A stretch of DNA of 64,000 bases. It comes from Haliscomenobacter sp040401995 (GTDB lineage Bacteria > Bacteroidota > Bacteroidia > Chitinophagales > Saprospiraceae). Shown piece by piece: positions 43,220-51,622 of the stretch; position 1 is the first letter of the stretch; the number at the start of each line of letters is the position of its first letter. The stretch is taken from assembly GCA_040401995.1 (NCBI GenBank), contig JBBANM010000030.1, positions 5,895 through 69,894 on the forward strand, written 5' to 3'. A program made the translations under genes and the position numbers. A model generated the notes under the pieces. It was not told where the DNA came from and made no database searches. It saw only the letters and a list, made by a program, of their open reading frames with translations.

Positions 43220-44233
43220 ATGAAAAATAAAGGATTACTCGGGATTTGGTTGGTCATTGCCCTCACAATCATCGGTATGGGTTGTAAAAAAAAGGAAGCC
43301 GAAGCAGTGGCCATTGCCCCGACCGGCAATTCGTCGATCGATAAACTATCCGTAGCTATTGCCAATAACCCCAACGATCCAAAGTTGTTTTTTGCTCGAG
43401 CAAAAGCATTTTATGACAACGAGGGCTATGACGAAGCCATTCAAGATTTGCAACGCGCCCTCCGCAAAGATTCTACAAATGTGGATTACCTCCATTTGCT
43501 AGCGGATGTTTATTTGGATTATTTCAAGTCTTACCAAGCCTTAAAAACCATGGAAAAGGTGGTGCGTTTATATCCTGAACGAATTCCATCTTTGCTAAAA
43601 ATGAGCGAATTTCAGTTGATTTTAAAAAATTCTGATGCTTCGCTCAAAACGCTAGATCAAGTCCTCAAAATTGACCCGCAAAATGCCGAGGCATATTTTA
43701 TGCTGGGTATGAATTTTAAGGAAAAAAAGGACACCGCGCGTGCCATCAATAGTTTTCAAACTGCCGTAGAAAACGATCCCGATTTGGTTGATGCCTGGAT
43801 CAATTTAGGGCAACTACACGCCGGACTCAAAAACGACATCGCTGCCCGCTATTTTGAAAGCGCACTTCGCATCCAACCCAATAGTTTGACCGCCATTCAT
43901 GCTAAGGCTTACTATTTACAAGAAAAAGGCGATCTTAAAGGCGCATTGGCTTTGTTTAAAAAAATGGCCGCCATCGATCCGCAAAATGAAGTTGCCTATT
44001 ATAATGCAGGATTGCTTTATCTTGATTTGGATTCTTTGCAATCAGCTTATCGGCAGTTTGATTTAACGCTAAAAGTTGCTCCATTGCACATCCGTGCTTT
44101 TTACTTCCGCGGATTGGCTGCTGAAATGCTCGGCAACCCCAAACAAGCAAAAGCAGACTATACTCAGGCATTAAAATTAGCGCCCGATTACATCAAACCG
44201 AAAGAGGGGCTTGCACGTTTGGACAAAAAATAA
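43220..44233 (+). CDS. TPR-repeat lipoprotein
   Basis: About 337 residues from the ATG at 43220, giving the lipoprotein signal MKNKGLLGIWLVIALTIIGM with lipobox MGC (Cys22) followed by a Lys-rich start of the mature protein. Residues about 45-335 are a run of about eight TPRs (PKLFFARAKAFYDNEGYDEA, VDYLHLLADVYLDYFKSYQA, AEAYFMLGMNFKEKKDTARA, IRAFYFRGLAAEMLGNPKQA). It is a scaffold in the envelope, partner unknown. The sigma-factor operon begins 77 bases downstream without an evident terminator. Confidence 0.82.
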   Translation: MKNKGLLGIWLVIALTIIGMGCKKKEAEAVAIAPTGNSSIDKLSVAIANNPNDPKLFFARAKAFYDNEGYDEAIQDLQRALRKDSTNVDYLHLLADVYLDYFKSYQALKTMEKVVRLYPERIPSLLKMSEFQLILKNSDASLKTLDQVLKIDPQNAEAYFMLGMNFKEKKDTARAINSFQTAVENDPDLVDAWINLGQLHAGLKNDIAARYFESALRIQPNSLTAIHAKAYYLQEKGDLKGALALFKKMAAIDPQNEVAYYNAGLLYLDLDSLQSAYRQFDLTLKVAPLHIRAFYFRGLAAEMLGNPKQAKADYTQALKLAPDYIKPKEGLARLDKK

Positions 44234-44310
44234 CCGACTTAAAATTTATTTCCTCTGCAACCTTTTTTAACATCTCCTGTCCATTGAGGGGTATGAAAAA
44301 ATAAGGTAAC

Positions 44311-44976
44311 ATGGAAAGTAAGACCCGTAAGGCGCTTTCAGCAGCAGGAAAAATATTGCCATTGGAGGCGGGCGCCAAAAAATCGGGTCATTACCAAACC
44401 CATAAGATCGTACCATTGGATTACAACAACACACACCGAGAACTGGTAGAAAAATGCAAACGAGGCGACAGACCGTCGCAATTCGAGCTCTATCGTCTTT
44501 ACTCAAAGGCTATGTACAACGTTTGTTTGCGCATGCTAAGAGACGAGTCTGACGCGGAGGATGTGTTGCAAAATGCTTTTATCGATATTTTCACCAAGCT
44601 GAGCAGCTTTAAGTTTGAATCTTCGATAGGGGCATGGATAAAAAAGGTGGTGGTTAACAACTGCATCAATTTTTTAAAAAAACGCCGGCTTCAGATTACC
44701 GAAATTGAAGAAAAACACGGGCACATTATATCAGAAGAGGAAACCCATGGTGATGAATTCTTTGGCATGAATGTAGAAAACGTCAAAAAAGCCTTAGGTT
44801 CTTTACCAGATGGTTATCGGGTAGTTTTTTCTTTGTATTTGCTTGAAGGGTATGATCATCAAGAAATTGGCGAGATACTTGGGATTAGCGAAGCTACTTC
44901 TAAGTCACAGTACAGCAGAGCAAAACAAAAATTAAAAGACCTACTCAACAACCAGCGTCAGGTATCCAACTACTAG
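44311..44976 (+). CDS. ECF-type RNA polymerase sigma factor
   Basis: A 221-residue sigma-70 family factor. It carries an unusual 45-residue basic N-terminal extension (ESKTRKALSAAGKILPLEAG). Then come region 2 (ELYRLYSKAMYNVCLRMLRD, ESDAEDVLQNAFIDIFTKL), a helix-rich linker, and region 4 with a helix-turn-helix (LPDGYRVVFSLYLLEGYDHQ, EIGEILGISEATSKSQYSRA). A GTAAC/AAGG-like ribosome site precedes the ATG. It heads a three-gene operon with a membrane anti-sigma-like protein and a DUF4097-like exported protein, so it probably responds to an envelope signal. Target promoters cannot be read. Confidence 0.9.
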   Translation: MESKTRKALSAAGKILPLEAGAKKSGHYQTHKIVPLDYNNTHRELVEKCKRGDRPSQFELYRLYSKAMYNVCLRMLRDESDAEDVLQNAFIDIFTKLSSFKFESSIGAWIKKVVVNNCINFLKKRRLQITEIEEKHGHIISEEETHGDEFFGMNVENVKKALGSLPDGYRVVFSLYLLEGYDHQEIGEILGISEATSKSQYSRAKQKLKDLLNNQRQVSNY

Positions 44977-45036
44977 CCTACTGCTGATCTTGGAAATCAA
45001 TTCCAGATTAGCAGGTGACTACAAAACAATTGCGCC

Positions 45037-45585
45037 ATGCAAAGGGACAATTTAGAACAATTTATTTTTGAAAATCGCGAATCCTTTGACGATTCCACTC
45101 CAAGCCTCAAGGTTTGGGGAGAAATCGATCGGGCCATAAGCGCGCCCAAACTAAAAACCATGAAGCTGCGGTCTTTAATGCGTATTGCGGCAGCCATTGC
45201 CTTACTCCTGATCACCGGAGGCGTTGTTGGAAGCTATTTGTCTCGGTCACAACACGAAGACACAGCCACCATTATTGACGCGGTTGCCCCCGAATACATG
45301 GAAATGGAACAATACTACCAGGATCAGATCAATACCAAGGTGAAACAGTTGACTCAGTACGATCCCAACTCACCAGTACTCAAAGACCTGAAACAGATGG
45401 ATCAGGCCATGACGGAACTTAAAGATGAATTGAAAAACGCGCCGAAAGGCAAAGAAGAAGAGATTGTGGCAACCATGATCCAAACATACCAAACCAAAGT
45501 GGCCATTCTTGAACGCGTACTGGAATACATGCGCCAAGCAAAACCACAAAATTCAAAATCAACGAGCAATGAAATCAGCATGTAA
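45037..45585 (+). CDS. Putative anti-sigma factor (single-pass membrane protein)
   Basis: A 182-residue protein encoded 60 bases after the sigma gene. It has a cytoplasmic N-terminus of about 48 residues (MQRDNLEQFIFENRESFDDS) with an acidic helix typical of sigma-binding segments, one membrane helix (IAAAIALLLITGGVVGSYL, about 51-69), and a periplasmic helical tail (residues 70-182, EMEQYYQDQINTKVKQLTQY). No HxxxCxxC zinc motif is present, so it is not a ZAS-type anti-sigma. Its 3' end overlaps the next gene by 17 bases. The role is inferred from topology and operon position. Confidence 0.75.
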   Translation: MQRDNLEQFIFENRESFDDSTPSLKVWGEIDRAISAPKLKTMKLRSLMRIAAAIALLLITGGVVGSYLSRSQHEDTATIIDAVAPEYMEMEQYYQDQINTKVKQLTQYDPNSPVLKDLKQMDQAMTELKDELKNAPKGKEEEIVATMIQTYQTKVAILERVLEYMRQAKPQNSKSTSNEISM

Positions 45586-46690
45586 TTGGAGCGGGATACT
45601 TTTAGGGCTAGCGTTGACCGTATTGGCTCTTCCAGCATGGGCTTTTGGCGAATACACCAAAACCATCAAGAAAGAATTTGATATCAACGCCACAGGTACA
45701 ACCTACTTGATCAACAAATACGGCAAAACAGATGTGAAAATCTGGGACAAAAACCGGGTAAAGATTTCTGTTACCATCGTTGTTAATGCCTCAACAGAAG
45801 CTAATGCTCAAACTGTTTTTGATCGCATAAAAATCAATTTTTCAAATGCTGCAGACTACGCCAAAGCGGAAACCAGTATTGAATCTTCTTCTCGGAGTTG
45901 GTTTTCTAACATGACGAACAATGGCAAATCCGACTACCGCATCAATTATGAGGTATACATGCCGGCCACCTGCAATTTGAACGTCAATCAAAAATATGGC
46001 GATCTCTATGCTGCCGCTATCACTGGGAAAGCCGATGTGGAAGTAAAATATGGCAATTTCAAATTGGAAGAAGTAGGCGATGATTCAAAAATTGTTCTCG
46101 CTTATGGTCACGGAGCTGTTGTAAAAGGCAAGGACTTGAATCTAGACATTAGCTACGGCGAGCTCAATGTTGGTGAAAGCGCCAATATAACCCTCGACTC
46201 TCATTATTCAACTTTCAACTTGGATAAAATTGGTTCTGTCTCTGGTGATACCAAATACGACAACTTCAACATTGGCAACATGCAAGGGCTAAAATTGGAT
46301 GGCCAATACGATAATTTTAAGATCGGCGAAGCTACTACCGTGGAAATGAATTGTCAGTATACTCAGGTTTCGGTAACTAAGATTTGGAAATCGATTGATT
46401 TGGATTTGAATTATGGCAGCGCCAAAGTACGCTTGGCAAAAAATGTAAGCAGTGCCAGCATCAACGGTAATTATACCGACGTAAGCGTGACAACAGAGCC
46501 TGGCGCCACCATGCAAATGGAAGTCAACTCTAATTATGCCCCTATCCGTTACCCCAGCGAGTTTGAGGCCACTACGGATTCCAAAAAAGGCTCTACTCAT
46601 TATGTGAAAGGCTTTATGGGTAAATCATCTGGCGGGGTTGTGTTAAAAGCTACCCTCAATTATGGAGGATTTAAGTTGATAAAAGAATAA
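45569..46690 (+). CDS. Exported DUF4097-like adhesin-fold protein
   Basis: A 373-residue protein starting at the ATG at 45569, inside the end of the upstream gene (17-base overlap), which gives signal peptide MKSACNWSGILLGLALTVLA (cut near AWA-FG). The mature part is a long series of short strands with recurring 'YG' and 'K.YGd' units (INQ-type NVNQKYGDLYAAAITGKADV, EVKYGNFKLEEV, DGQYDNFKIGEATT), as in DUF4097 / putative auto-transporter adhesin beta-helical folds. It is co-encoded with the ECF sigma and anti-sigma genes and may be the sensor's partner or a main target product. Biochemical function is unknown. Confidence 0.75.
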   Translation: MKSACNWSGILLGLALTVLALPAWAFGEYTKTIKKEFDINATGTTYLINKYGKTDVKIWDKNRVKISVTIVVNASTEANAQTVFDRIKINFSNAADYAKAETSIESSSRSWFSNMTNNGKSDYRINYEVYMPATCNLNVNQKYGDLYAAAITGKADVEVKYGNFKLEEVGDDSKIVLAYGHGAVVKGKDLNLDISYGELNVGESANITLDSHYSTFNLDKIGSVSGDTKYDNFNIGNMQGLKLDGQYDNFKIGEATTVEMNCQYTQVSVTKIWKSIDLDLNYGSAKVRLAKNVSSASINGNYTDVSVTTEPGATMQMEVNSNYAPIRYPSEFEATTDSKKGSTHYVKGFMGKSSGGVVLKATLNYGGFKLIKE

Positions 46691-46696
46691 TGGATT

Positions 46697-46921
46697 GCTT
46701 TTTGGTTATATTCGTTGCGGATCGTGATTTGTAAAAAATGTAAAAGTTTGGGTCGCTCACATTTCGGCCAAAAAAGGTCAAATTTTAGCCATTCTTCGCC
46801 TCTTTTTTCAGCCGATGCCCTGCATCACCTTCAAAAAGGAGGCTCGACTGCCAAAAATTTGCCTGCTTTTTTGGCTCGAAACCGCTGACCTAAACTTTTA
46901 CTAATGAATATAACCAAAAGC
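46697..46921. repeat. Family 3 palindromic element (225 bp)
   Basis: The outer arms are GCTTTTTGGTTATATTCGTT (46697-46716) and AATGAATATAACCAAAAGC (46903-46921). A second pair of arms is GTAAAAGTTTGGGTC (46740-46754) and GACCTAAACTTTTAC (46887-46901). The interior continues as an imperfect palindrome (CGGCCAAAAAAGGTCAAATT versus GAGCCAAAAAAGCAGGCAAA on the other strand). The element fills the gap between the sigma operon and the MBL gene and ends seven bases before the latter's start. No second copy is seen here. Confidence 0.7.
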
Positions 46922-46928
46922 ATACCCT

Positions 46929-48332
46929 ATGACCATTAAATTTTGTGGCGCAGCTAGAGAAGTTACGGGCAGTTGTCATTTAATTACGCTCGATAGCGGT
47001 TTTACTATTCTACTGGATTGTGGTTTGTACCAAGGCCACGATCATGCTTTCGAAGATTTCAATAACAAATGGCTTTTTGACCCTAGCACACTTAATTGTT
47101 TGGTGTTGTCTCATGCCCACATCGACCATACCGGTCGCATTCCTAAATTGGTAAAAGATGGATTTACCGGTAAGATCCACAGTACTCATGCCACGCGTAG
47201 CCTTTCCAATCTCATGTTGCTTGATAGCGCAATGATCCAAGAACGGGAAGCGCAATATCAAAACCACGACAAATCTGGCCAAAGTGAAGATGAGCAAAGC
47301 GACGCGCCACTTTATACCACCGAAGATGTAAAAAATACGATCGAACTTTTTTCATCCTATCCTTATAATGAATGGTTTCCCATCCACGAGAACGTGGAGG
47401 TACAATTTAGAGATGCCGGCCATATTTTGGGTAGCGCCAATGTAACCCTCCGCATTCAAGAAAATGGCGTTACTAAAATGCTTGGATTCACCGGCGATAT
47501 TGGCCGCCCCAATCGCCCCATTCTTCGTGATCCACAACCCATGCCTGAGGTAGAGTTCTTGATCAGCGAATCCACTTATGGCGATCGGGAACATCAAAGC
47601 GCTCCGGAAGAGACGGAACACTTTACCAAAATCATTCTGGACACTTGTGTGGAAAGAAAAGGAAAATTATTGATTCCTGCCTTTAGCGTGGGTCGCACCC
47701 AGGAAATCGTTTTCATACTCGATAAATTGGCATCAGTCGGGAAATTACCCCATATCCCTGTTTACGTAGACAGTCCCCTGGCCGTAAACGCCACCATGAT
47801 TTTTGGATCCCATCCCGAATGTTTTGATGACGACCTATCTTCTTATATCCTTACCGATCCCAATCCTTTTGGTTTTAACGGATTGCATTACATCCAAAAA
47901 GTGGAAGATTCTAAAGCTTTAGCGGAATCACATGTGCCTTGCATCATCATCAGTTCTTCGGGTATGATCAATGCCGGTAGAATCAAACACCATGTTTTTA
48001 ACGAGATCGACAAGCCGAACAATACCCTCTTAATCGTTGGCTATTGCTCTCCTGAAACGCCATGTGGCAGACTACGCGAGGGGGCAGATCACATCAAATT
48101 ATTTGGCCAAACCAAACAGGTACGCGCCAAAATCGAGACCATGGACTCTTTTTCTGCGCACGGCGACCGAAAGGAAATGCTGGCTTTTTTGCAGAATCAA
48201 AAAAACAGCGCCAAAAGGATTTTTCTCGTTCACGGAGATTACAAAGTTCAGCAGTCCTATGCTGATCTGCTTCTAAAAGATGGTTTTGCACAGGTTGATA
48301 TTCCCACCTTGGGAGAAGAGGTTAAATTGTAA
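46929..48332 (+). CDS. MBL-fold / beta-CASP RNA-specificity hydrolase
   Basis: A 467-residue cytoplasmic protein. The metallo-beta-lactamase core has SHAHIDHTG (HxHxDH zinc motif, about residues 59-67), the HILGSANV and FTGDIG segments, and STYGDREH. The beta-CASP domain follows (IPAFSVGRTQEIVFIL, DSPLAVNATMIF), then the C-terminal 'RMMBL' motif (ISSSGMINAGRIKHH, DSFSAHGDR). This architecture is that of YSH1/CPSF73-like and TTHA0252-type RNases, which cut RNA endo- and possibly exonucleolytically. No KH domain is present. RNA as substrate is inferred from family. anmK starts 11 bases downstream, likely in one transcript. Confidence 0.9.
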   Translation: MTIKFCGAAREVTGSCHLITLDSGFTILLDCGLYQGHDHAFEDFNNKWLFDPSTLNCLVLSHAHIDHTGRIPKLVKDGFTGKIHSTHATRSLSNLMLLDSAMIQEREAQYQNHDKSGQSEDEQSDAPLYTTEDVKNTIELFSSYPYNEWFPIHENVEVQFRDAGHILGSANVTLRIQENGVTKMLGFTGDIGRPNRPILRDPQPMPEVEFLISESTYGDREHQSAPEETEHFTKIILDTCVERKGKLLIPAFSVGRTQEIVFILDKLASVGKLPHIPVYVDSPLAVNATMIFGSHPECFDDDLSSYILTDPNPFGFNGLHYIQKVEDSKALAESHVPCIIISSSGMINAGRIKHHVFNEIDKPNNTLLIVGYCSPETPCGRLREGADHIKLFGQTKQVRAKIETMDSFSAHGDRKEMLAFLQNQKNSAKRIFLVHGDYKVQQSYADLLLKDGFAQVDIPTLGEEVKL

Positions 48333-48343
48333 CCCCGATTGCC

Positions 48344-49540
48344 ATGAATCCATATGTTGAAAAATTGTATCGGCTTGCGGGAAAACCATCACGCAATATT
48401 ATCGGGTTGATGTCTGGTACTTCCTTGGATGGACTTGACGTGGCTCTTTGTGAAATTAGGGGATCTGGAAGCGATACTCAGGTTGTGCTTCAGCAATTCA
48501 CCACTGTTCCTTTTGATCCTTTCATCAAAGCAGAAATTCGCAAAGTTTTTGCCCAGCGCCACATTGATTTTCAACACCTTTGCTTGCTGCATCCTTTTAT
48601 TGGCAAGGTTCACGGCGAATTGATCAATCGATGTTTGGCAAAATGGAATATACCCGCCGAACAAATCGATTTGGTAGCCAGCCACGGCCAGACGGTTTTT
48701 CATGCTCCAAAAATTCAGCACCAAATCGAGGGCTATGAAAATGCCACGTTACAAATTGGCGATGGCGATCATGTAGCTGTAACCACGGGTATTATAACGC
48801 TTAGTGATTTTCGGATGCGACACATCGCGGCAGGAGGAGAAGGAGCGCCATTGGCGGTTTACGGGGATTATTTCGTTTTTTCCAAACCTGGCGAGGATCG
48901 TATTCTGCTCAATATGGGCGGCATTGCCAACTTTACATTTCTTGCTGGTGATATGGATGCCAGCAAAGTATTCACTTCGGATACTGGCCCTGGAAATACC
49001 CTGCTTGATGCCGTGACGCGCCGTTTTTTTCCTGAAAAAGATTATGATGAAGACGGCAAATTGGCATTTGCTGGCGAGGTTTTACCGCAATTGCTTGCTG
49101 CTCTAAAAGATCAAGAGTTTTTTGCAGTACCATTCCCTAAAACTACTGGACCGGAAGTGTTCAATATCGAATTTTTGCAGCGCGCTCAGGCGATCACGCA
49201 TACGCAGGATGCACGCCCGCAAGACCTTCTCCGCACTCTTGTGCAATTAAGTGCTGAAACCATTGCGGCTGGTATACAAGCCACCATAGGCACCAAACCT
49301 ACTCAACTCTTTATGAGCGGCGGCGGCATGCACAATCCAGCATTAGTAACATCCCTGCAAAAATTGTTGCCGCAATGTATTTTTAGAAAGACTGACGAGT
49401 TGGGGATCCCTGGAGATGCCAAAGAAGCTGTATTATTTGCCATTTTAGCCAATGAAACCGTAGCAGGAGGCACTACATCTTTTGGAAATCGACACAAAGT
49501 CCCTTCCGTATCGATGGGGAAAATATCTTGGCCAGCCTAG
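48344..49540 (+). CDS. anmK: Anhydro-N-acetylmuramic acid kinase
   Basis: A 398-residue sugar kinase of the AnmK family, a bit longer than the ~370 of E. coli. The phosphate-1 motif is IGLMSGTSLDGLDVALCEIR, followed by LVASHGQTVFHAP, GDGDHVAVTTGIITLSDFR, NMGGIANFTFL, SDTGPGNTLLDAV and FMSGGGMHNPALV. It opens the 1,6-anhydro ring of anhydroMurNAc and phosphorylates it to MurNAc-6-P, recycling cell-wall fragments, a natural partner to the glucosaminidase and the other wall genes in the window. A terminator follows. Confidence 0.95.
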   Translation: MNPYVEKLYRLAGKPSRNIIGLMSGTSLDGLDVALCEIRGSGSDTQVVLQQFTTVPFDPFIKAEIRKVFAQRHIDFQHLCLLHPFIGKVHGELINRCLAKWNIPAEQIDLVASHGQTVFHAPKIQHQIEGYENATLQIGDGDHVAVTTGIITLSDFRMRHIAAGGEGAPLAVYGDYFVFSKPGEDRILLNMGGIANFTFLAGDMDASKVFTSDTGPGNTLLDAVTRRFFPEKDYDEDGKLAFAGEVLPQLLAALKDQEFFAVPFPKTTGPEVFNIEFLQRAQAITHTQDARPQDLLRTLVQLSAETIAAGIQATIGTKPTQLFMSGGGMHNPALVTSLQKLLPQCIFRKTDELGIPGDAKEAVLFAILANETVAGGTTSFGNRHKVPSVSMGKISWPA

Positions 49541-49545
49541 AATGC

Positions 49546-49600
49546 AAAAAGGATAAACTCAAACGACAATCAGCTTGCCTATTTTGAACTTATCCTTTTT
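49546..49600 (+). terminator. Intrinsic terminator after anmK
   Basis: AAAAAGGATAAACTCAAA (from 49546) pairs with TTTGAACTTATCCTTTTT (to 49600), with two mismatches, and ends in a T run. The convergent gene ends at 49628, so it may act on both. Confidence 0.75.
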
Positions 49601-49627
49601 ACATCAATTATAAAAAGTGCTGATCTT

Positions 49628-50362
49628 CTAATCTTTCTTTTCGCTTTGAATACGGTTAAGTACCAATTGCGCTTTGATCAAAAAATCGGAATGGTGGAAC
49701 ATGTATTCGTTGTGAATCATCATCAAGCGTGCTGCATCATAAGCTGCCGATTTAGGAACAATCTGACGGGCAGCGATAGGGTGGAGCCAATATTCTAAGT
49801 TGTTGGAACGCAAATAAGAACGATCCATTTCGAAATTGGTCACTACCGATAACTTGTTCAAGGAGAAAAGGTAATCCGTTTCCTTGTTCATGTCTTTCTG
49901 CAAGTCGATGATGTTGTATCGGTCGAAGTGTGCACCTGAGCGTTCGCAGAGAAAGATATCCCGGCGACCATCAAAAACGACGACATCCCGAAATTTGTAC
50001 TTTTGAAAGTTTTTCAGGAGGAAATTTTTGATTGGCATCTTTGAAGATCGCAGCTTGTTGAATTCTTCTTTCAGCTGATCTTCGTTCAACTTAAATTCTT
50101 CATCGTATGGACGACGACGGTTGGTGCGTAGATTGATTACTTCCTTACCCCGCCCCATGGTGTGGCCCAGCTCATTGACCTTGGAAAAAACGCTAACGAT
50201 GTCAACGTTGGCCTGGTTCTCCCAGCTTTCCAAGAAAATTTTGTTGCTACCCGTTTCAAAGACCAAAAGCGCTATCTCGCTAATTGCGTAGAAATTAGGG
50301 TAACCACCGTAGATGTTGCCATACTTTAGTTCTAAAAATGCTATACTTCTGTTCACGGTCAA
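49628..50362 (-). CDS. Conserved protein, possibly a degenerate DEDD-type exonuclease fold
   Basis: A 244-residue soluble protein that I do not confidently recognise. The N-terminus SIAFLELKYGNIYGGYPNFY, followed by the strand ISEIALLVFE, looks like the first two strands of RNase T-type 3'-5' exonucleases. The segment PKSAAYDAARLMMIHNEYMF resembles their last motif (H-x4-D, 'HnAl.DA...a'). The catalytic Asp-x-Glu is replaced by Glu-Leu-Lys, and the motif III His is absent (Lys). Middle segments (RDVVVFDGRRDIFLCERSGA) would be the second acidic region. If the fold is right, the nuclease is inactive or altered. It has its own -7 box upstream. Confidence 0.5.
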   Translation of the reverse strand: MTVNRSIAFLELKYGNIYGGYPNFYAISEIALLVFETGSNKIFLESWENQANVDIVSVFSKVNELGHTMGRGKEVINLRTNRRRPYDEEFKLNEDQLKEEFNKLRSSKMPIKNFLLKNFQKYKFRDVVVFDGRRDIFLCERSGAHFDRYNIIDLQKDMNKETDYLFSLNKLSVVTNFEMDRSYLRSNNLEYWLHPIAARQIVPKSAAYDAARLMMIHNEYMFHHSDFLIKAQLVLNRIQSEKKD

Positions 50363-50479
50363 AATAGGTTAATTGGTCTAGTAATGTTTAATCCCTTTGT
50401 TTTGTTTCCTCTGTCGGCTAAAAATAGCTTTTCTCGTGGTAATTTCAACGAAAATACAACAATAACTCATTTTGGAATG

Positions 50480-50487
50480 CAAAGATA
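50480..50487 (-). promoter_or_regulatory. -7 promoter element for the 49628-50362 gene
   Basis: On the minus strand this reads TATCTTTG followed by CATTCC, an exact TAnnTTTG match about 118 bases before the start codon and just past the aminopeptidase stop codon. It gives the gene its own transcript. Confidence 0.45.
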
Positions 50488-50496
50488 GCATTGCCG

Positions 50497-51594
50497 TTAA
50501 ATTAAAAAGTGCCCATTCTCATATATTTTTACCCCATCGGTAAATATTTGACCGCCATTTTTCATGTTGGTGATCATATCCCAATGTACCGCCGACTCAT
50601 TTTTGCCTCCGGTTTGCAAATACGATTGCCCAATGGCCAAGTGCACTGTACCGCCAATTTTTTCATCAAATAAAATGTTTCGAGTCATTTGATTGATGTC
50701 GTAATTGGTACCGATGGCCGCTTCTCCAAATCTGCGCGTTCCTTCAATGGCAAATACTTGATCTAGGATTTCTTTGCCTCTTTTGGCTTCCCACTTCTCA
50801 ATATAGCCATTTTTCACCCATAAAGTAGCTTCTTCTACCTCATGGCCATGATACAAAGCGGGAAAAGAAAAACGCACTACTCCATTGACTGAGTCCTCTA
50901 CAGGCGAGGTATAAACTTCACCGGAAGGCATGTTGGTTTGGCCATCAGAGTTGATCCAGGTACGGCCTTGGGTAGAAAAAGTAAGGTCAATTCCATCACC
51001 CAAATATCTTACTTCTTGGCACTGATTTAAGTGCTTCACAATATGTTCTTGCGATTTGCGCACCTTAATCCAGCTTTCTATGGGGTCGGCATCATAAAGT
51101 TTACAGGCGCCAAAAACAAATTTTTCATATTCCTCCAGCGACATACCAGCCTCCTGCGCGCTCGCAAGGGTAGGAAACTGGCACAAATTGCGCTTTAACT
51201 CGCGGGTAGCGGTGCGTTGGAAATAGAGGGCGGATAATTTTTTATGCGCAGCTTGAGTGATGCGCGATTTAGCGCTGTCGACCCCGGAGTCGTCTTTGAG
51301 GTTGTAGGGTGCGCGGATGTACAAATAGGCATTGTACGTCTCCATAGCCGTCTTGTAAAGCGGCGAGATGTGCTCCAATTGTGCGCCACTTGACTCTTGG
51401 AAAAAAATACGGTTCTGCTCCCGAAAATCCAATTCAACATCCACCAATGCTCCAGCACGCAAAGCACTGCGGTAAACTTCACGCACCAAGGGCTCGGCTA
51501 GCAAAGTAGATCGGATAAAGAGTTTTTCGCCAGGCCGAAGTTCCATGCAATAATGGGTCAAAAGAGCGGCGTATTTTTCAAGTATTGTGTTCAT
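50497..51594 (-). CDS. M29-family metalloaminopeptidase
   Basis: A 365-residue protein of the thermophilic aminopeptidase (AmpS/PepS, M29) family. The family segments are present in order: the N-terminal ELRPGEKLFIRSTLLAEPLV, the central NMPSGEVYTSPVEDSVNGVV (a metal-ligand Glu), EATLWVKNG, the IGTNYDINQMTRNILFDEKI segment, and the ligand block GGTVHLAIGQSY with SAVHWDMITNM near the C-terminus. These enzymes remove N-terminal residues from peptides with two Co/Zn ions in the cytoplasm. Length is slightly below the usual ~410 residues. It is downstream of hflX with a 28-base gap, probably in one operon. Confidence 0.88.
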   Translation of the reverse strand: MNTILEKYAALLTHYCMELRPGEKLFIRSTLLAEPLVREVYRSALRAGALVDVELDFREQNRIFFQESSGAQLEHISPLYKTAMETYNAYLYIRAPYNLKDDSGVDSAKSRITQAAHKKLSALYFQRTATRELKRNLCQFPTLASAQEAGMSLEEYEKFVFGACKLYDADPIESWIKVRKSQEHIVKHLNQCQEVRYLGDGIDLTFSTQGRTWINSDGQTNMPSGEVYTSPVEDSVNGVVRFSFPALYHGHEVEEATLWVKNGYIEKWEAKRGKEILDQVFAIEGTRRFGEAAIGTNYDINQMTRNILFDEKIGGTVHLAIGQSYLQTGGKNESAVHWDMITNMKNGGQIFTDGVKIYENGHFLI

Positions 51595-51622
51595 TTTTGG
51601 GCCGATTAAATCTCAAAATGTA

